A stretch of 64,000 nt of DNA from CAZSNT01 sp964607765. GTDB lineage: Bacteria > Verrucomicrobiota > Lentisphaeria > Oligosphaerales > JABHEG01. The stretch is from assembly GCA_964607765.1 (NCBI GenBank), contig CAZSNT010000007.1, positions 41,991 through 105,990 on the forward strand, in the 5' to 3' direction. This document shows positions 1 through 9,497 of the stretch, one piece after another; positions within the stretch are counted from its first letter, which is position 1, and every line of letters begins with the position of its first letter. The notes under the pieces are model-generated. The model worked only from the letters and a program-made list of their open reading frames with translations. It was not told the DNA's origin and did no database searches. Made by a program: the position numbers and the translations under genes.

Positions 1-68
1 GGGAGAGTCCCCCGGGACCGTGGCAGGGATCACACAAACACTATCATGCAGGCTGAAGGTGTGCCACA

Positions 69-1448
69 TCATTCTTCGGGCAGGCTGTCGATGATGTGTG
101 CGGCCCGGAACAGGCCCCAAGCCAGGCCAAGCACCGTGATGCAGATGGCAGCGCCGAAGAACAGGCGGCTGTCGATCAGGTCGCGCAGGACGCGGGCTGT
201 GGAGGGCGCGCGTTGCTCGGGCGGCGTCCCCGGGCCGAGCTGTGCCTGGACAGGCGCGTAGCCTCTCTGGAGCAGCGTGCGGATGGTGGCCGTGTCGTAG
301 CGCGGCGCCTCATCGTCGCGTGTGCCGTAGCGGACCTGGTAGTTGGTTTTGGGGGCTGCGAGGAAGAGGGCCTGGTAGGTGTTACCGACGGCTGTTACTC
401 CATCGATCGCCAGGGGCGGGTTGTCGTGGTTTTCCAGCGTGAGCCTGTATTCTGTGCATCGCTGTTCCGGGAACGTCACGGTGAGGTCGGCCTGGTGGTA
501 GCCGCGGAAGTGGACAGCGTGAATGTCCGCCGCCCCGACCTCTCGCCATTCGCGGGTCACGCCGCGGGTCACGGGAACCTGCACGATGGCTCTGCGGTGG
601 AAGTTGCGGGTTGATGTGCGGAGGGTGAAACCGGTCAGTGGTTCCCGCTGCGAACGGAGGGTCACAATTGTGCGTTTCAGCTCGGGGTCCTGATCCACGG
701 CGAGTTCGGTCGTGTTGTAATTGCTCTTGACAGCCACCTCCTCACGGGTTGTCGGGTATTCGTGCCAGCAGGAGATGCGGTCGATCCGGAACGGCCGCGT
801 CCGGACGGTGGTGCGCTCGGTGCGGCCCGTCTGCTGCTCGGCCGCGTAGTGCCGGGTCAGCGTCATGATGGGCGATTCGGTGCGATCTGTGACCTCCTCG
901 ATCAGGACCCTGAACCGTTGGCAGTTGTTAGGCGCGAGCTTGACGTGCGTGTTGCTGATGTCCATGTAACGCGTGTAGTCGAACAGGAGGGAGTCCGTGG
1001 CCAGGGGACGCCAGTCCTCGCCGTTGGCGGGAGCGCCCAGGACCGTGACACGACGCTCGTAGTTGCGGAGTGGCGTGGACAGCGTCATGCCGTCAACTGC
1101 GTCTGCCTTGGGATGTAGGTTCACGGTGACCTCAATGCGGTTGCCGGTGAGCTCTCGCAGGGAGGCGACCGAGCTGGACACAACCCGGCGCTCTGTCCTG
1201 CTGCGGTGGGTGAGCACCTGTCGAAGCAGGTAGGGCGTTTCGACGGCTGCGTCGTTCATGATGCGCAGGTCGGTGAACTGGGAACGGGTGTTGGCGTAAA
1301 CCAGTTTGTCCAGAGGCACGGCGATGATCTCGTCCTGGTCCCGCGCCGGGACTTCAATCCTGCGGGTGAACACGTCCTCCATCGCCCCTGTCGCGCAGGT
1401 GCACCAGAGACCTATGGCCAGCAGATGGTTGAGTATCGGGGAACGCAT
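69..1448 (-). CDS. DUF3999 family membrane-anchored protein
   Basis: About 459 residues with an N-terminal export signal (hydrophobic stretch LLAIGLWCTCATG), a long beta-rich extracytoplasmic region, and one C-terminal membrane helix near residues 425-450 followed by a short tail. This layout, and the position directly after a DUF2339 gene, match the DUF3999/DUF2339 pair known from many Gram-negative bacteria; its function is unknown. I prefer the ATG at 1448, which has AAGGAG 8 nt upstream and begins right at the signal peptide. A GTG at 1472 would overlap the DUF2339 stop as GTGA and cannot be excluded. The two genes are certainly co-transcribed. Confidence 0.8.
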   Translation of the reverse strand: MRSPILNHLLAIGLWCTCATGAMEDVFTRRIEVPARDQDEIIAVPLDKLVYANTRSQFTDLRIMNDAAVETPYLLRQVLTHRSRTERRVVSSSVASLRELTGNRIEVTVNLHPKADAVDGMTLSTPLRNYERRVTVLGAPANGEDWRPLATDSLLFDYTRYMDISNTHVKLAPNNCQRFRVLIEEVTDRTESPIMTLTRHYAAEQQTGRTERTTVRTRPFRIDRISCWHEYPTTREEVAVKSNYNTTELAVDQDPELKRTIVTLRSQREPLTGFTLRTSTRNFHRRAIVQVPVTRGVTREWREVGAADIHAVHFRGYHQADLTVTFPEQRCTEYRLTLENHDNPPLAIDGVTAVGNTYQALFLAAPKTNYQVRYGTRDDEAPRYDTATIRTLLQRGYAPVQAQLGPGTPPEQRAPSTARVLRDLIDSRLFFGAAICITVLGLAWGLFRAAHIIDSLPEE

Positions 1449-1468
1449 GCGGATGTCTCCTTCAGTTT

Positions 1469-3973
1469 TCACGCGGGCGTTTTTTCCGGTTCGATGAGGA
1501 AGCTCTGCCTGTACTTGAGGTAGAGGAACGAGCCGGTCAGCACCAGGACACCGAGCAGGATGAAAGCAATGATCCGGTACAGTTGCTCCAGGCTGGCCAG
1601 GTCAACAAAGAACACCTTCCACGCGACGACGGCGAATAGGCTCAACCCCGTGAGCCGCAGCGCACGGTTGCCCCTGAGTATCCCGCCGAGGATGCTTCCC
1701 AGGGCGAACACGGCCCACAGGATCGAGACGCCGCCCGCGCGCAGGCCGCTGACGTAGTGGAACAGGAACGTATTGACCTCGAGCGTGGAGTAGATGAAGA
1801 GCAGGCTCAGCGCGGTTGCGCCCAGGGCCGTCCTGGCATGCCGCGGCTGCACACGTGTACTCAGCACGCTGACCGTGTAGACCAGGAAGGCAATGATGAT
1901 GCCGAAGTCGAGCAGTCGCATACCGGCGTCTACGAACGAGTAAGCGCCCCTGTACCGCATCAGCCCGTGCAGACCCCAGCTGGGGATGTCGTAGCCGAAC
2001 AGTTTGATAAGCAGGCCGATCACGAACAGGCAGAACAGGTACAGCACGACGGAGCGCTCCGTCGTTGAATACTCCCAGAGCAGCACGCCGCACAGCGCCA
2101 GCCACAGCAGCGACAGCATGGGCCAGCGCAGCGGTTCGTAGAAGTAGAGGAACGACCGGTTCAGTTCCAGGTGCAGGAACAGGAAGAGCAGTCCGAGTAC
2201 GGCAATCACGCCCCAGCGTACGGCCCAGTGGCGACGGATCCAGCCTCCCACATCATTGCCTCTGTCCAAGGCCAGTGCCGTGGCCGCGTCCGGGCGCTTC
2301 AGTAGCTTGACCGCACCTGCCATCGCCCCCAACGGCACCCCGAAAATCACCAGCCGCTCCACCATCACCAGCACGTAGCTGCCAAGCGCCATCGTAGGCT
2401 CAATCTGTGAGAGAAAATACTGACTGCGCAGATCGATGAAGCTGAATCGCCACAGCACGATGGCGTAGAGCAGGTAGGCAACGTGTCGGAGGAACTCGCT
2501 GTTCAGTTTGCCCGCCATCCATAGCAGAACCAGGGCCTGGACGGCCCAACTCGCGGTGATCCACTGGCTGGACAGTAACAGCGGCACGGTGATGGCGAGG
2601 AAGAACGCGGCCAGGCCCATGAAGCTCAGCAGCAGCTCGCGGTCCAGCAGACGTCGGCGTATGAACACGACAATGTGCCCGATGTAGACGCCTGCCAGGG
2701 CCAGCGTGACCACGGAGACAAAGCGTCGGCCGTACGCTTCCTCCACCATGCCGTAGCCGACGATGAAGACGATACCCGCATTGACGAGTAGGGCGAGAAG
2801 CTCCAGAATGGTCGATTTTTCGCCGTTGGCCAGGTTGTGGACGAAAACCAGCGTGGAGTAGAGCGCGAAGAACGCGATCACGAACGGCATCACCTGCCAG
2901 AAGTAGGCATCGGTGTAGTGCGCGTCCATCGCACGGAAGAACAGCGCGTAGTTGCACAGGAAGCTCAGTGCGTTCAGCAGGCGCCAGTTCTTCCGATAGG
3001 CTATGACGAGCACGCCCGCGCCCAGAACGAGCATGTACGTGAAGAGGCCCGCGAACTGCACTCCGGGCGCCTCCAGCATGATTGGGGTGCCGTAACCGCC
3101 GATGACGCCGAGAACGGCGACCAGCAGCGAGTTGAAGCGCACAGCCATTGCGGCTGCACACAGAGTGACAAATACCATCCCCGCCAAGGCCGTGTGGAGC
3201 GGAATGAGCTGGTAGAAGTTCGCGGCTGCAAAGACGCTGAAGTACAGCGTCGCGATCCCTGCCCCTATCAGGCCGTGGCCCAGCAGCCGGTACTTGCCGC
3301 TGAGCAGGCGCGTGCCCCCGAACAGCAGTCCCGTACCCGCGAGCATGCTGAGTGAAACGCGGCCTGACGGACCGATCCAGCCCTGGTCAATCGAGTAGCG
3401 CAGGAAGAAGCCGACCCCGGCAACCAGAATCACGACCCCGATCCGGATCAGCCAGTTGCTGGCTACGGCGTACTCGATGGAAACGCCCGTCGGACGGTGC
3501 TCTTCGCCTACGATGATCCAGTTCCAGGTCTTGCGCAGGATGTTGCGGGCGGCAAGCTCGAAGCGATTCGGCCGGCGGGGCGTGCGGGTGTGGCGTCGCC
3601 GCCGCGCACGACGGCGCGGCTCGGGCGGCGGAGCGTCTGCCGGGGATGCCGTAGGGCTCGGGATAGGCGAAGGGGAGGGTGGGGACTCAGCTGCGGCCTG
3701 CTGTCTTGCGGGGGGCTCCGGCGCGGACGCGACGGGTTCGGTGAGGACGGGGTCAGGCTCGGCGAGCGCTGCACGTTCAGAGGTCACTCGTTTGAGGGAC
3801 GCCCTGATGACATCGAGCTCGCGCTCGATCAGGTTGCGGAGTCCGCTCACGTTGCGCTCCTGTCGCCGCTGGCTCCGCAGTGTCTTGCACGCGATGACCA
3901 GGATGACGATCGGCACAGCAGTGATGCTCACGAGTGCGATAACCAGTAACGTGATCAGGATTTCTTCCGCCAT
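1469..3973 (-). CDS. DUF2339 family polytopic membrane protein
   Basis: 834 residues. A membrane helix at residues 5-28 is followed by a short charged coiled-coil-like segment, a Pro/Ala-rich linker and a very basic stretch (RRRARRRRHTR). The rest, from about residue 170, is an array of roughly twenty hydrophobic helices. This is the typical DUF2339 architecture; the family has no established function, though a role in the cell envelope is often assumed. The start at 3973 has GGAG about 10 nt upstream. It precedes and slightly overlaps or abuts the DUF3999 gene, so the pair is probably one operon and one complex. Confidence 0.82.
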   Translation of the reverse strand: MAEEILITLLVIALVSITAVPIVILVIACKTLRSQRRQERNVSGLRNLIERELDVIRASLKRVTSERAALAEPDPVLTEPVASAPEPPARQQAAAESPPSPSPIPSPTASPADAPPPEPRRRARRRRHTRTPRRPNRFELAARNILRKTWNWIIVGEEHRPTGVSIEYAVASNWLIRIGVVILVAGVGFFLRYSIDQGWIGPSGRVSLSMLAGTGLLFGGTRLLSGKYRLLGHGLIGAGIATLYFSVFAAANFYQLIPLHTALAGMVFVTLCAAAMAVRFNSLLVAVLGVIGGYGTPIMLEAPGVQFAGLFTYMLVLGAGVLVIAYRKNWRLLNALSFLCNYALFFRAMDAHYTDAYFWQVMPFVIAFFALYSTLVFVHNLANGEKSTILELLALLVNAGIVFIVGYGMVEEAYGRRFVSVVTLALAGVYIGHIVVFIRRRLLDRELLLSFMGLAAFFLAITVPLLLSSQWITASWAVQALVLLWMAGKLNSEFLRHVAYLLYAIVLWRFSFIDLRSQYFLSQIEPTMALGSYVLVMVERLVIFGVPLGAMAGAVKLLKRPDAATALALDRGNDVGGWIRRHWAVRWGVIAVLGLLFLFLHLELNRSFLYFYEPLRWPMLSLLWLALCGVLLWEYSTTERSVVLYLFCLFVIGLLIKLFGYDIPSWGLHGLMRYRGAYSFVDAGMRLLDFGIIIAFLVYTVSVLSTRVQPRHARTALGATALSLLFIYSTLEVNTFLFHYVSGLRAGGVSILWAVFALGSILGGILRGNRALRLTGLSLFAVVAWKVFFVDLASLEQLYRIIAFILLGVLVLTGSFLYLKYRQSFLIEPEKTPA

Positions 3974-4267
3974 GACAGCATCTCCGCTTACGGTTCAGAG
4001 TTCGTCGCGTTTCAGTGCGTCGCCTGACTGCGGGACCGCCCCGCGTGCGTTTCCTTGTTTGCAGCGGCTGTGCCAGGGAGTTTGGAAAGGCGCGTAAATG
4101 TCTGTGGGATAGCATGGTAGGGTTACGTGGCAAGGTCCGCCTCAAGAACGCAAGCAACAGGGGTGTACATGCAGTGCTTTGCCTCTGTTCGTTTTGCGTA
4201 CAGGGGGGCAAGCACAAGGAGAGCCCGAGTTTCGGAATGGGCTGGAGACGTTCTTGCCAGGCAGCCG

Positions 4268-4351
4268 CCTGGGACCGCCGAGCACCAGCTCGGCATCCGG
4301 GCAGCCAACACAGGTGAGTCCGGAGCCGAGCTGGTGCTCGGCGGCCCCAGG
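4268..4351. repeat. Long imperfect palindrome (REP/MITE-like)
   Basis: Two 27-bp arms (4268-4294 and 4325-4351) are inverted copies with a single mismatch. The core is CGCCGAGCACCAGCTCGGC. A second short inverted pair, TCCGG/CCGGA (4296-4300 and 4320-4324), extends the stem towards a 19-nt loop. The element lies alone in the 501-bp spacer 3974-4474 between the DUF2339 and PhoU-like genes, where I see no coding sequence. Each arm is itself a near-palindrome, as in bacterial REP units. There is no U-tract, so it is not a standard terminator. Confidence 0.75.
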
Positions 4352-4474
4352 GAGAACACCAGACCAACGTCGAGGGTCCATTTTGGGGCGACCCCCTACG
4401 GCATGCCGCACAAGCGCCGCTTGCGGGCTCGGTGTCTGGGGGTTGCAGTGGGACTGGCGGCGCTGCCGGCGCGG

Positions 4475-5161
4475 CTACTCGCCCGCTGCTTCCTGGCGCA
4501 GTCCCCTGGACACGAAATCGATATTCTGCAGTGGGAAGATGATGCCGGACGCCGTGTTGCCCAAATGTGCATTGACGCGGGCCAACGTCTGTACGAGGCG
4601 CGAGGTCAGCACGGCTTCGCGTGTGGGCAACTCATCGTCGAGGATTTCCCGGTTGATTGCCTTGAGGTCCGGCTTGACGCTCTTGTAGGCATCGAGGATT
4701 TCGTGGGTCAGGTCGGAATCCGAGTCGCGGATTGCGCGTTCGAGGCGGGGCAGGTTCTCCGCGATCTTGGACTGAATGGCGGCGATGCGGTCGTAGTACT
4801 TGAGTTCCCGGACCTTGCCTTCGAGGAGCGCGCCGATCTTGAACACGTCTCTCGCCAGGTCACCCAGTCGCTCCGCGTCCTTGGCCATGGCCATCACGGC
4901 GAGGCAGCCGGACGCATCGCCCTGCGGGTTGATGGTGAGGTGTTCGAGCAGCATGCGTCTTATGTCGCGTTCGCCTCTGTTCACGGCCTTGTCGCGCTCG
5001 CGCACGGGGCCTTCGGTCGCACTGATCACCGCCTGTCCGATGCAGGCTTCCCAGGCGTGGGTGAACACGTAATCGCAGTCGGCGATCATCTGGGCCAGCT
5101 CTTCGATGACGTCGTGCATGAGGCCGTCGGCGCGCCACGCTTTGGCAATTTCGCTCAGCAT
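4475..5161 (-). CDS. PhoU-like phosphate regulatory protein
   Basis: 228 residues, all helical, with the E/D-rich pattern of two PhoU three-helix bundles; the segment AMAKDAERLGDLARDVF matches the conserved metal-binding helix of PhoU (typical ExxxD form). PhoU-like domains damp phosphate uptake by acting on transporters and kinases. Here the gene starts 16 bp after the stop of a Na/Pi cotransporter gene, so it most likely regulates that transporter rather than a Pst ABC system. Length fits a stand-alone PhoU-domain protein. It is soluble and cytoplasmic. Confidence 0.82.
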   Translation of the reverse strand: MLSEIAKAWRADGLMHDVIEELAQMIADCDYVFTHAWEACIGQAVISATEGPVRERDKAVNRGERDIRRMLLEHLTINPQGDASGCLAVMAMAKDAERLGDLARDVFKIGALLEGKVRELKYYDRIAAIQSKIAENLPRLERAIRDSDSDLTHEILDAYKSVKPDLKAINREILDDELPTREAVLTSRLVQTLARVNAHLGNTASGIIFPLQNIDFVSRGLRQEAAGE

Positions 5162-5177
5162 TGTATTGAAGTTCCTT

Positions 5178-6383
5178 CTAGGCTCCGCGGACCATTCTGG
5201 TCACCAGGATGATTATCAGAGGCACACCAAAGAAGACGGCCGCAGTGAAGATGATGGCCCACCTCTTGGATTCTGCGGCAATCGCCGCCAGCCGCTGTGC
5301 CAGGGTGATCGGCAGAATCCGCAACGGGTAGAACACAGCAATCCCAAACACGTTGAACATAAGGTGCGCAAAGGCTGCCGTCACGCCGACTGTGATCAAT
5401 TGTCCCTCCGCGTTGACGCCCACAGTTGCCAGCGACGCGAGCAAGGCTGTGCAGGTTGTGCCGATGTTGGCTCCCAGCGTGAAAGGGTAACAGCGTTGCA
5501 GCGTGACGATTCCCGCACCCACGAGCGGGACGATCAGCGACGTGGTGACCGAACTGCTCTGCACGGCAACCGTCAGACAGATTCCCAGCACGAGCGCGGT
5601 GAAATCGTTGCGGAACAGATACCGGTTGATGAAGCGTTCAGCCTTCTCCACGAGCAGCACGCGCATGGTCTTGACCAGGTAGACGAGGGACAGGATCAGA
5701 GCGATGATAGCGATGACAAGCAGGAGGATTCCAGCGCCCAGCTTGCCCATGCCCAGGGAGTCTGTGAGCAGGTGCTGCAGAGACTTGACCACGGGTTTGA
5801 CGACCATTTTGAGGGGGCTTGTGAATTTCACGCCCCCGGCGTTGGCAAAGAGAGTGGTCAAGCGCACCGCGACCGTTTCGATCGGGTGGAACGCCAGCTC
5901 GATGGGGAACAGCAGGCCGACGGAGAGCAGGTTGAAGAAGTCGTGGACCGTGGCTCCGGCGAAGGCGCGTCTGAAGTCCTCGCGGCGTGTAACGAATCCG
6001 AACGAGACCAGGATATTGGTGATGGTGGTGCCGACATTTGCGCCCATGATCATGGGGATGGCGAGGCGGATCGGCATCACGCCGCCGCCGACGAATCCGA
6101 CGATCAGCGAGGTGGTCGTGGACGAGCTCTGGATCAGGCTGGTGGCGAAAATGCCGATGAACAGGCCCACAATCGGGTCGGAACAGGAACTGATCAGATT
6201 GGTGGCAAAGCCTTTGCCGAACATCTTGAACGCGGACCCCATCATGGTGATACTGAGGAGGAACACGTACAACAGCGCAAGGACAGAGACGATGCGCAGT
6301 GCCGTGCGTGCGTTGTCGGCGGGCCCGTCGATCGCCGGCTCGGGATGGCTCTCTGTCACCGAGGGGGATGGAGTGTCTGTCAT
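5178..6383 (-). CDS. Na+/phosphate cotransporter (NptA/PNaS family)
   Basis: 401 residues with about nine membrane helices. The family hallmark, an inverted repeat with QSSS motifs, is clear: IQSSSTTTSLIVGFVGGG in the first half and VQSSSVTTSLIVPLVGAG in the second, each followed by a GANxGTT motif (MGANVGTT, LGANIGTT). These are the sodium- and phosphate-binding elements of SLC34/NptA transporters. It therefore imports phosphate coupled to sodium at the inner membrane. It leads a two-gene unit with the PhoU-like gene. Many family members carry PhoU as a fused C-terminal domain; here the two are separate. Confidence 0.9.
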   Translation of the reverse strand: MTDTPSPSVTESHPEPAIDGPADNARTALRIVSVLALLYVFLLSITMMGSAFKMFGKGFATNLISSCSDPIVGLFIGIFATSLIQSSSTTTSLIVGFVGGGVMPIRLAIPMIMGANVGTTITNILVSFGFVTRREDFRRAFAGATVHDFFNLLSVGLLFPIELAFHPIETVAVRLTTLFANAGGVKFTSPLKMVVKPVVKSLQHLLTDSLGMGKLGAGILLLVIAIIALILSLVYLVKTMRVLLVEKAERFINRYLFRNDFTALVLGICLTVAVQSSSVTTSLIVPLVGAGIVTLQRCYPFTLGANIGTTCTALLASLATVGVNAEGQLITVGVTAAFAHLMFNVFGIAVFYPLRILPITLAQRLAAIAAESKRWAIIFTAAVFFGVPLIIILVTRMVRGA

Positions 6384-6573
6384 TGTGATCCAGTCAAGAG
6401 TTCAGGATTTGATTTGCCGGCGGCGAAAGCCTGTGTCTTGCGGTTGATTCAGCCTGGACCAACAGAGGCGGCGGACCTCCCACTCGAACACGGCAACCCG
6501 CCCGCAGGGCTGACCAACGGACAACAGACCCTTAACATACACTACACACAAGGAGGGGGCTATCCCGTGTCTG

Positions 6574-8010
6574 TTAGGGCCGTGTTAGGTTTCGGGGAGG
6601 GGGCAGGGGGGGCATCGCATTGCATGGGGGGCTGCTTCGGGCGCGGCTTCGGCTGTCGATACCCGCGAGGACCGCTTCCAGTGCGGGCACGGCCAACGGC
6701 AACAGTCTGGCGCGGATCAGCAGGCTCCACAGTCTCTCGAGTTTCTTCCACCCGCAGGTGTATGCCAGGTGTCGGAGTCTGCCCGCAACCGTGGCTTTGG
6801 TCCCGGCGCTGCGCAGGACGGAGCTCCAGCGGTAGAATTCGGTGTAGGCCCGCCAGTATCCCTGTTCCAGCTCGCTCGGGCTCATCTGGGCAGGCCGGAA
6901 CACGCAGTGACGCGTGTCGTACAGGTCCCAATCCTGCGACCTGATCCGGCCCTGGGCCTGGAGCCGTGCGTGCAGGGGAGTCCCCGGGTATGGGGTCAAG
7001 ATGTGAAACGTAGCCGTCTCCAGGCCGTGAGCAAGGGCCCAGTCCACCGTCCGTTGGAACACGTCTGGCGTATCGCTGTCGAGTCCGAGAATGAAACTGG
7101 CGTTGATCATCACGCCCATGCTGTGCAGGCGCGCGGTCGCCTCGGAGTAGTCCGTGAGCAGGTTGTGGTGCTTGCCTTGGCGCCGGAGGTTGGCGTTGTC
7201 GAGCGTCTCGAACCCGATGAACAGACTGCGCAGACCGCAGCGAACGGCCTTCTCGAGCAGGGCAGGGCGCTGCGCCACCCCGACAGTCGCCGCCGCCTGC
7301 CAAACGCGGCCCATGCCCTGGAGTCCGTCAAAGAGCGCGTCCGCGAATCGTGGCGCGGCGAACAGATTGTCGTCGAGGAAGAACAGATGCCTGCCGGGCA
7401 GCGAGTCGATCTCGGCCAGTGCGGCGTCGATTGGGCTGGTGTAAAACGGTTTGCCGCCTTTGAGGAAGTCGGTGGTGTAGCAGAATTCGCACTGGTGCGG
7501 ACATCCGCGCGACACCACGATCGAGTTCGGGGCAAGGTAAAGGCGGCGTTTGATCAGGTCCCGGCGTGGCGGCGGGTTGCCCGTTAAATCGCGCCGTGTC
7601 GATGCGTACACCGACTTGGTCTTCCCAGCCCGGAAATCGGCAAGGAACTGCGGCCAGGTGTCGTCACCCGGGCCAAGGAAGAGCGTGTCCGCATGTCGGG
7701 CTGCCTCCTTGGGCACGGCCGTCACGTGCAGGCCTCCCAGGGCCACGTGAGCGCCTCGGCGTCGGTAGATGTCCGCGAGCTCGTACGAGCGCGATGCGGA
7801 GCTGACGTAAACTTCGATCGCCACCAACTCCGGGTTGTCATTCAGGTCAACGTTCTCAACGTGTTCGTCGGTGAGTGTGACAGTGTCGTCGGGGTCGAAG
7901 TAGGCTGCGAGGGTGGCCAGGCCGAGAGGCGGGAACAGCGAGTACTTGATGGGACGCCAGAACGGACTCTTCGCCTCGGTGAGGGCCGGCAGGATCAGCT
8001 TTGCACGCAT
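6574..8010 (-). CDS. B12-binding-type radical SAM protein
   Basis: 478 residues. The N-terminal ~130 residues have the fold pattern of a cobalamin-binding domain (MRAKLILPAL, then a GGLHVTAVP segment), but without a DxHxxG motif. The radical SAM cluster motif is canonical CX3CX2C (Cys170, Cys174, Cys177 in CPHQCEFC). The C-terminal part resembles the DUF4070-type tail of such proteins (TPYPGTPL). Relatives modify lipids, hopanoids or tetrapyrroles; the substrate cannot be read from the sequence. Its stop lies about 190 bp from the start of the Na/Pi transporter, so they are separate units. It sits 6 bp downstream of the next membrane-protein gene, suggesting co-transcription with it. Confidence 0.85.
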   Translation of the reverse strand: MRAKLILPALTEAKSPFWRPIKYSLFPPLGLATLAAYFDPDDTVTLTDEHVENVDLNDNPELVAIEVYVSSASRSYELADIYRRRGAHVALGGLHVTAVPKEAARHADTLFLGPGDDTWPQFLADFRAGKTKSVYASTRRDLTGNPPPRRDLIKRRLYLAPNSIVVSRGCPHQCEFCYTTDFLKGGKPFYTSPIDAALAEIDSLPGRHLFFLDDNLFAAPRFADALFDGLQGMGRVWQAAATVGVAQRPALLEKAVRCGLRSLFIGFETLDNANLRRQGKHHNLLTDYSEATARLHSMGVMINASFILGLDSDTPDVFQRTVDWALAHGLETATFHILTPYPGTPLHARLQAQGRIRSQDWDLYDTRHCVFRPAQMSPSELEQGYWRAYTEFYRWSSVLRSAGTKATVAGRLRHLAYTCGWKKLERLWSLLIRARLLPLAVPALEAVLAGIDSRSRARSSPPCNAMPPLPPPRNLTRP

Positions 8011-8016
8011 GTCGAC

Positions 8017-9156
8017 TCAGTCCTCCTGGGCCTGGGGCGTTTCCCGAGCGGGTGAATTCCAGCTCAGTAACGGGCTTGCCACAGCTGCCGTGACAACGGC
8101 GCATTCCAGGCCGAACGGCAGGTAACCGGCGTACCCCAGAAGCGGCATCTCAAAGATGTGAAAGCGATCGACGAAAGGGATGACGTACTCCCACTTGGCC
8201 AAGCTGTAGATGTTCCACATCTCCCAGAACCAGCCGCAGATCAGGGCGGCCAACGCAGGGATGACGAGCGGGCGCAGATCGCCGTGGCGCAGCGGCGTGA
8301 ACAGATTGCTCCGGCCTTGAAGTGTCTGCAGAGCGGTGAGGATCAGCAGGGGCGATACCCAAAGCAGCGGGAACAGCACAGCAGGCAGCCTGCCGATCAG
8401 CGCGAGCCCGACGCCGGCACATCCCAACGCCGTCCAGGCGATCCGGCGGCGGCACTTCAGGGCCAGCCGTGGGCCCTGCGTCAGGCCCCGGTTCATGCCG
8501 GGGAACGAGAGGAGGACATGACACGTCGTGCATACCGCGGGCAGAACGGTCGAAAAGGCCAGCGTGGCGAACGCCACATACTGCCCGGGCCTGAAGTGGC
8601 CGACGCCCAGGTAGTACCAGTTCTGCACGAAACGGTTGAGGTACTCGAAGAACCACCAGAACAGCGCGCTGCACGGGAACAGCAGCAGGAAGCGCGGTGG
8701 GTTGTCGAGTAGCGGACACCGTCCTGTGCGGCGGACACAGAGCGCGTTGCCGACGAAAATGTAGCTCAGCCAGAGCGGCGTGAACGTGTGCTTCTGCAGT
8801 GGCTCGAACCACTCGAATCGGGTCCAGGCCAGCACCCACGCGAGTGCACCGAGAGCAACCGCAGCCCATCCCCACCACGGGAATGGGTGGCGTTCGGCCT
8901 CCACGGCTGTGCCGCGGACGCGTCGTCTGCCCCGCCAGAGCGCAGCGGCCAACGGCAGGATCAACACTGCTGTCCCGGTTGCCACGACCGCGAAGGCCAG
9001 CCAGGAAAAGGGCGGGTGTACGACGTAGCGGGTCAACGGCGGGAATTCCAGGTACTGCCCGACGTTCGCGCCGGCGGAGGCCACGCCGAGCAGCGGCAGC
9101 CCCACGAGCATGGCGACCGCGATCACTGGCGTCAGGACGTGCTCAGATTTCTTCAT
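8017..9156 (-). CDS. Unknown polytopic membrane protein
   Basis: 379 residues with about ten hydrophobic helices and no domain I can name. A conserved-looking C-terminal block combines Trp/aromatic residues with FEMPLLGYAGYLPFGLE, a pattern I associate with uncharacterised bacterial membrane proteins rather than a known transporter. Two cysteines lie close together in a helix (VCTTCH). The ATG at 9156 is chosen because AGGAAGGA lies just upstream; an upstream ATG at 9201 adds only non-hydrophobic sequence. The 6-bp gap to the downstream radical SAM gene suggests the two act together, possibly on a membrane lipid, but that is a guess. Confidence 0.7.
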   Translation of the reverse strand: MKKSEHVLTPVIAVAMLVGLPLLGVASAGANVGQYLEFPPLTRYVVHPPFSWLAFAVVATGTAVLILPLAAALWRGRRRVRGTAVEAERHPFPWWGWAAVALGALAWVLAWTRFEWFEPLQKHTFTPLWLSYIFVGNALCVRRTGRCPLLDNPPRFLLLFPCSALFWWFFEYLNRFVQNWYYLGVGHFRPGQYVAFATLAFSTVLPAVCTTCHVLLSFPGMNRGLTQGPRLALKCRRRIAWTALGCAGVGLALIGRLPAVLFPLLWVSPLLILTALQTLQGRSNLFTPLRHGDLRPLVIPALAALICGWFWEMWNIYSLAKWEYVIPFVDRFHIFEMPLLGYAGYLPFGLECAVVTAAVASPLLSWNSPARETPQAQED

Positions 9157-9237
9157 GCGTTCCTTCCTGTTCTCGCACCCAACGACGAAGTAGAGAGACA
9201 AGGTAGAAAGACACAGTACGGGGGAGCAGTGCTCTTC

Positions 9238-9328
9238 GTCTTTCCTCTTTGTCTTCCCTCTTTGTCTTCCCTCCTCGTCTTCCCTCCTCGTCTTCCCTCT
9301 TCGTCTTTCCTCTCTGTCTTCTCTTCCG
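9238..9328. repeat. 13-bp tandem repeat array
   Basis: Seven consecutive 13-bp units of the form GTCTTYCCTCYTY run from 9238 to 9328 with one or two changes between copies. The strand bias is extreme (pyrimidine-only apart from one G). The array fills the leader side of the 341-bp spacer 9157-9497, in which I see no gene. The remaining part, 9330-9497, is ordinary GC-rich sequence with no clear signal. Confidence 0.85.
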
Positions 9329-9497
9329 GTCTGTCCGGCCCTCTATGGCGTTGGCTGCTGCCGCCGTTTGCGTTGTCCTTCGGCAGTTTCTTATGGCAAG
9401 TCCTTTGGGTCGCAAAGCCGGCTGCGCCGGGCTGGTCCGGGCTGGGTTGGCTCGGGTGTATCGCTCACGCGGTTCTCGCCCTGTGGCGGCGGTCGGG

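Noticed and set aside
9238..9328. Tandem repeat as a CRISPR array
   Set aside because: Units are 13 bp and contiguous with no spacers; no cas genes are nearby. The same holds for the other tandem tracts.
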